Below are positions 7,294-10,598 of a stretch of DNA of 10,598 nucleotides, piece after piece. Location of the stretch: positions 1-10,598 of the forward strand of contig JAOXYB010061923.1 in NCBI GenBank assembly GCA_028565635.1, read 5' to 3'. A program made the translations under genes and the position numbers. Each line of letters starts with the position of its first letter. The stretch's first letter is position 1. Under the pieces are notes generated by a model. That model was given only the letters and a program-made list of their open reading frames with translations, had not been told where the DNA came from and did not search any database. The stretch comes from Phoronis ovalis (lineage: Eukaryota; Phoronida; Phoronidae).

Positions 7294-7430
7294 CTATTTG
7301 AAATGCTTGAAAGAGGTTTTTTGCTCCTGCTGTAAAATTTTAATTTGCTTCAAAGCTCTGTACAAAGTACAACGTTTCTTGAATGTATTCCTTCCAATCC
7401 TCTTGCAATTTGGCATACCTCACCATACAT
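7294..7430 (-). pseudogene. Decayed protein-kinase catalytic-loop fragment
   Basis: On the minus strand, 7430-7350 reads 26 codons then TGA. It includes EVCQIARGLEGIHSRNVV, which fits the alphaE helix and lead-in of subdomain VIb in protein kinases (QIA.GL.YIHS..V). The expected HRDLK..NILL loop is not in that frame, but it appears at the right place one frame over, at 7365-7294, as YRALKQIKILQQEQKT. There H has become Y, the catalytic D has become A, and the K, I and L positions are kept. That frame then ends at TAG. The frameshift, lost catalytic Asp and two stops mean it cannot make an active kinase. No ATP-binding loop or DFG-to-APE segment was found nearby, so it is an isolated relic, perhaps of one exon or a retrocopy. 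The family cannot be told; a tyrosine-kinase-like or MAPK-like origin is possible. Confidence 0.5.
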
Positions 7431-7767
7431 CTTTATTTGTTATGATGTAATTGTAAATGCCGTGAATAATTTTTGAATAATTAATAAATGTTTAAAAAAG
7501 ATTCACTTTTTATTTGCCAAAAACTTAAATCATTATATAACCAAAGGTACTGGTGAGATTTAAAAATGCTTCAAAACAAATTATTAGAGTATCATTACTT
7601 TTCTAAACGTAGTTAGCACGAATTTTGATCCACTAAGTTTTCCAGTAGGATGTACCTCATGGTTTTTATGAGGTATCATTAAATGCTAAGTAAATTTCGT
7701 GTATTTGCACTGAAGAGTCTGAAAATACATCCATAACATTAACAAAGCCTGAATGTTTAATTTTCAG

Positions 7768-7866
7768 AAAATAGTTTGTGTGCAACAGGTGTTTTACGGA
7801 ATTTTCTCGAATTTTTATTTGAAACAGTCCCGAGGGTCCAGCTTAGCCTTCATAAGACCAACATGA
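7768..7866 (+). CDS. Weak candidate terminal exon
   Basis: The acceptor TTTAATTTTCAG is followed by 32 codons and TGA at 7864-7866. The peptide starts KIVCVQQVFYGIFSNFYL and ends SSLAFIRPT. No family is recognised. AATAAA strings occur some 220-250 nt downstream, near 8083 and 8104-8120. The opposite strand is also open for short stretches here. Kept only because the acceptor is good. Confidence 0.15.
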   Translation, partial: KIVCVQQVFYGIFSNFYLKQSRGSSLAFIRPT

Positions 7867-8507
7867 TTCTAGTGCAATAGTCAGGTTAACTAGTTTTCAT
7901 TTTCTGCAGCACAGCAGTATAGTATTCACATGTTGTACACAGTTATTTTGTTTCCTCTGCAACTAATTTTCAAACAATTATGTAAAAGACTTTGACCTGG
8001 TGTTGATACTTTATCTAATCAATGCAAAATGTTTTCACTCAATTTGAAAGGGCATTCAAAATATGTTATCTGAAGAAAGGCAATAAAATATGTATTCTGA
8101 TTATAATAAACAGAAATAAAATTGTTGCATTTTAAATGGAAATAATGTCTATATTTATTACAATTATATAATTTAATTAAATCAACTTTTGAATACGTAC
8201 ATTATAAAGGTTATCCGACAAAAGTTCGAGCCGGGCAAAATAATGGAATTACAAACTGCCGATATACAGATGTGTAATAGACATTGACTTAATTGCATGT
8301 GTCATCTGTGTAATTCATGCAAGAGCAAGATGTACTACTGTTGCTAAATATTCATACATCCAAGTTGAAGATTTGAAATTTGAAAGTTCTGGTTGTAAGG
8401 ACACATGAACTATGTTCTGCATCTGTATAAATCAAAATTTTTAAAACTGGAAATGTAGTTCTGTAGCATTCCAGTACTTTTGGCAGCACTCTTTCAGGTG
8501 ACCCGCT
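7867..8507. other. Noncoding stretch
   Basis: No supported gene. It holds a 31-codon plus-strand open run at 8192-8287 with KFEPGKIMELQTADIQM, faintly like a transporter segment but without usable splice sites. A good acceptor, CACTCTTTCAG, lies at about 8498, just before the minisatellite. Confidence 0.5.
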
Positions 8508-8643
8508 GAATAAATAAAATACAGGGTGAATAATTCATTACAGCGGAATAAATATAATGCAACCGGAATAATTCATTACAGCAGAATAAATAAAAATACA
8601 GCGAAATAAAAAAAAATACAGCAGAATAAGTAAAAATACAACG
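8508..8643. repeat. 18-21-bp AT-rich minisatellite, seven units
   Basis: Seven tandem units start GAATAA and mostly end ACAGC or ACAAC: 8508-8527, 8528-8545, 8546-8565, 8566-8583, 8584-8602, 8603-8623 and 8624-8643. Units 2 and 4 are almost identical (GAATAATTCATTACAGC). Units 1 and 3 are the longer GAATAAATA type, so the first four form two copies of a 38-bp pair. The later units share a GAATAAATAAAAATACAGC form. This shows two phases of expansion. Confidence 0.85.
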
Positions 8644-9341
8644 GTATATGGGCCATGGTACCATTACCTATTTAAATTTCTTTGGATAAAGAAATGAATT
8701 ATTTGTAATGTGGTGTGTCCATGGTTCATACCTCTTCATCATTTGTTTATTACGAATTACATGTTCCATGTATAGAATTTCAGAAATATTAAATGTAATT
8801 TGGAAAGCCAGAAAGCTAATTAGTAAAGGGTAATGAGATTAAAAAAACTGATTTGTTGAAGCTGACAACATTTAAATCCATGTTAATCTTCATTTAAAAT
8901 AGCAATGATCTGCTGATTTATCTAGATAAAATTTTCGCAATAAAATGATTCCAGAAAAGAATCTACAGTCTATTATTTGCTTTTAATTCCACATATGAGT
9001 GTATTCCATAGCTCAAGTTAAAATGCAATTCTTATCAGTGCCTGTGATGTTCAGTAGAATATTTCATTTCCTGATAACCCCAATTGTTAGTAGTAATAAG
9101 ATCAAGAGGTTTCTATGTTATTTTGTGTAACTGTATGTATCTATAGACCTTGATGCATGGAAAAGTAAATTGCAGATGGAAATGATGAATGTTTAAAAAT
9201 TTGCCTAGAGCATTTTATGCATTTATTTGGATGAGGAGGAAGCTTAGACAATTAATGCTTAGATTATATGTAACTTGTAGACATTTGTTTATATCCTTGA
9301 CAGCATTCTGAAAGGTTCATGGTAATAATAAATTAGTTACC
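8644..9341. other. Noncoding stretch
   Basis: About 700 bp of AT-rich DNA between the minisatellite and the MITE. I see no exon, RNA gene or clear repeat in it. Confidence 0.6.
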
Positions 9342-9345
9342 AGCA
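9342..9345. repeat. Target-site duplication, left copy (AGCA)
   Basis: AGCA directly precedes the MITE and is repeated at 9544-9547 directly after it. Confidence 0.6.
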
Positions 9346-9543
9346 GGGACCTGTTGTCGGAAACATTGTAAAGTTACGATTCCGCAAATACTTATGAGTT
9401 CCATAAATTCGTACGATCTGTAAATCTGTAAAGACATTTACACGATTCATAAAGTTACGATTAATTTCTGATAACACAATTTTTCTTCTGTAAGTCCTGA
9501 TTTACGGAATTGTAACTTTACAATATTTCCAGCAACAGGCCCC
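9346..9543. mobile_element. 198-bp MITE with ~43-bp terminal inverted repeats
   Basis: The first 43 bases (9346-9388, starting GGGACCTGTTG) and the reverse complement of the last 43 (9501-9543, starting GGGGCCTGTTG) align without gaps at 37 of 43 positions. All six differences are transitions. AGCA flanks both ends, consistent with a 4-bp target duplication. There is no transposase frame, so the element is non-autonomous. AAAGTTACGATT occurs twice inside, at 9370-9381 and 9451-9462. GG-starting ends of this type are seen in PIF/Harbinger-like elements, but those usually duplicate 3 bp, so the superfamily is open. Confidence 0.85.
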
Positions 9544-9547
9544 AGCA
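9544..9547. repeat. Target-site duplication, right copy (AGCA)
   Basis: Matches 9342-9345 exactly and abuts the right end of the MITE. Confidence 0.6.
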
Positions 9548-10484
9548 CTATATGAAGCATGTCCTTACAACTCTATGGAAAAATATGATATCCTTCATAA
9601 AATATGCTATCACAAAAGCAGCTCTCCAGGAGAACATATACAGACACTACTTTCTATTATTCAACATAAAATGAGAATTGGAAAAATGAGAAAGTATGAC
9701 ATTAACTATCATGAAGCATGATACAGTGTATAGGGGATCAAGAATATTTTATCAGACCATTTGCAACTGTTTTGGCAGATCATGGTGAAAAGGGTTGATC
9801 CATTCTAAAATCTGCTACCAATTACATGTTGCTAGAGGTTATACTGTAGTTAGATGGTCAAAAGCAAGATTATAATACCACCATGTACACTTGTGCTGTT
9901 TTGTTACTGACACTGCATATTCATTAGTGATAGCATTAGCTAACTGTATTAAGGCTTTTTGTCATATCCATACGTATATCTAGGACAAATTGCTTACACA
10001 ACTGTTAAGCTAACATATCACAGAAACACGATTCCAAAGTTGAGACATGCAGCTATGCTATTATTTTATGAAATATTTCATTTTCTAGTTTGTTTTCATA
10101 TATGACAATTCAGTTTACTTGACTCAAAATTAGCTTAGTTTTCTGCAGTATGATGCATTATTTTGTCATGGAAACATTTAATGTTTTCAGTTTCCCTTTA
10201 TTTTATGCTCCTTGTATGTAACTGTATCTGGAAGTTCACATCAGTTACACTGTTAAACACAACAAGCTATTGTTTATGAATATTTTGCAATGTAGAAAAT
10301 CACTAGGACTTATTATGTTCCATATATGTCACTTGTGGTTAATGAATAGCTGAGGTTTAAAGCATATTTAGCTAGCTCTTCTTACTACAATACAAAAACA
10401 GGGTAACAATTAACAGACAGCAGATTTTTATAGAATTTTTTTATCAATTGTGTAAAAAGATCAATGAAAAATATTTCGTCTTAG
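9548..10484. other. Noncoding stretch upstream of the right-edge gene
   Basis: About 940 bp of AT-rich DNA without a recognisable exon or strong repeat. Its right end, ATATTTCGTCTTAG at 10471-10484, looks like a splice acceptor, so the region may be the end of a leader intron. It could also include a promoter, but I see no clear core element. Confidence 0.5.
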
Positions 10485-10498
10485 AAATGTGAAAAAAA

Positions 10499-10591
10499 AT
10501 GTTGTCAGCACCTGAAAATGTCGAACCGAATTCTACACCACCACCGAGACGGAAGCCACCAACGGAGGATATGGACTACATTCATACCTTG
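10499..10591 (+). CDS. Candidate first coding exon, Pro/Arg-rich N-terminus (gene continues off window)
   Basis: ATG at 10499 sits after a run of A (A at -3, a favourable context) and right behind an in-frame TGA (TGA AAA AAA ATG), so the start is well defined if no splice falls between. Exactly 31 codons follow to the donor TTG|GTAAGAC at 10592, phase 0. The peptide begins MLSAPENVEPNST, continues PPPRRKPPTED, and ends MDYIHTL. The PPPRRKPP stretch is basic and proline-rich, likely disordered, and could bind SH3-type domains. There is no signal peptide or membrane segment. GC is higher than around it. I do not recognise the protein. An acceptor at 10484 suggests a spliced 5' leader. Alternatively, GTTGTCAG at about 10502-10509 could be an acceptor, making this an internal exon in the same frame. 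Confidence 0.55.
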
Positions 10592-10598
10592 GTAAGAC

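Noticed and set aside
7241-7450. 69-codon plus-strand open frame rich in Phe, Leu and Cys.
   Set aside because: It is the complement of the kinase-like minus-strand relic and lacks an ATG start. Best seen as a shadow.
7820-7890. Minus-strand short frame MKAKLDPRDCFK before a stop, slightly like the C-terminus of FAD-linked oxidases.
   Set aside because: About twelve codons with no splice support; the match is too short to mean anything.
8192-8287. Plus-strand open run with KFEPGKIMELQTADIQM, faintly like the G.I.NL...D segment of ABC-type transporters.
   Set aside because: Only 31 codons, no clear acceptor or donor in the right places, and too few matching positions to name a family.
1-10598. 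CRISPR array, prokaryotic operon, phage, integrated virus or rRNA gene.
   Set aside because: No regular spacer-repeat pattern, no long intact frames, no ribosome-binding sites and no rRNA-like or viral-protein-like sequence was seen on either strand.

Overview
This is an AT-rich stretch (roughly two thirds A+T by eye) of a eukaryotic nuclear genome, most likely an invertebrate animal. There are no long uninterrupted genes, no ribosome-binding sites and no operons. It has short exon-like islands flanked by GT/AG splice signals, small introns of about 100-125 nt, AATAAA signals next to stop codons, minisatellites and a MITE with clear inverted ends. The species cannot be fixed from the sequence. 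No bacterial, phage or clearly viral gene was seen. Most of the window is intron or intergenic DNA, so every gene call is an unconfirmed splice-based model. In DNA this AT-rich, open frames of 60-90 codons are expected by chance.

Layout. (1) 1-2000: a purine tract and hairpin at the left edge, a 22-bp minisatellite, and three phase-compatible plus-strand exon candidates (403-503, 1643-1774, 1879-1974) that may be the 3' end of a gene, closing on two AATAAA signals. This part is comparatively CpG-rich. (2) 2107-2222: a CpG-dense island open on both strands. (3) 2518-2876: two phase-compatible minus-strand exon candidates that may be the 3' end of a convergent gene. The upstream one resembles a Pro/Gln-rich segment of the C-terminal half of the eIF4E transporter 4E-T, but only weakly. 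(4) 3084-7290: long CpG-poor DNA with a possible TATA box and two small phase-matched exons at 5441-5689. (5) 7294-7430 minus: a decayed protein-kinase catalytic-loop fragment broken by a frameshift. (6) 8508-8643: an AT-rich minisatellite with a 38-bp higher-order period. (7) 9346-9543: a 198-bp MITE with ~43-bp terminal inverted repeats and a 4-bp target duplication. (8) 10499-10591: a first coding exon of a plus-strand gene that runs off the right edge. It has an in-frame upstream stop, a good start context, a Pro/Arg-rich N-terminus and a clean donor.

The picture is two convergent gene ends on the left, a long gene-poor interval with repeats and a kinase relic, and the start of another gene at the far right. 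The small exons near 5.5 kb could be that gene's untranslated leader, but nothing proves the link. I see no new multi-gene system. The best leads are the kinase relic, the MITE, the two gene-end models and the CpG contrast.
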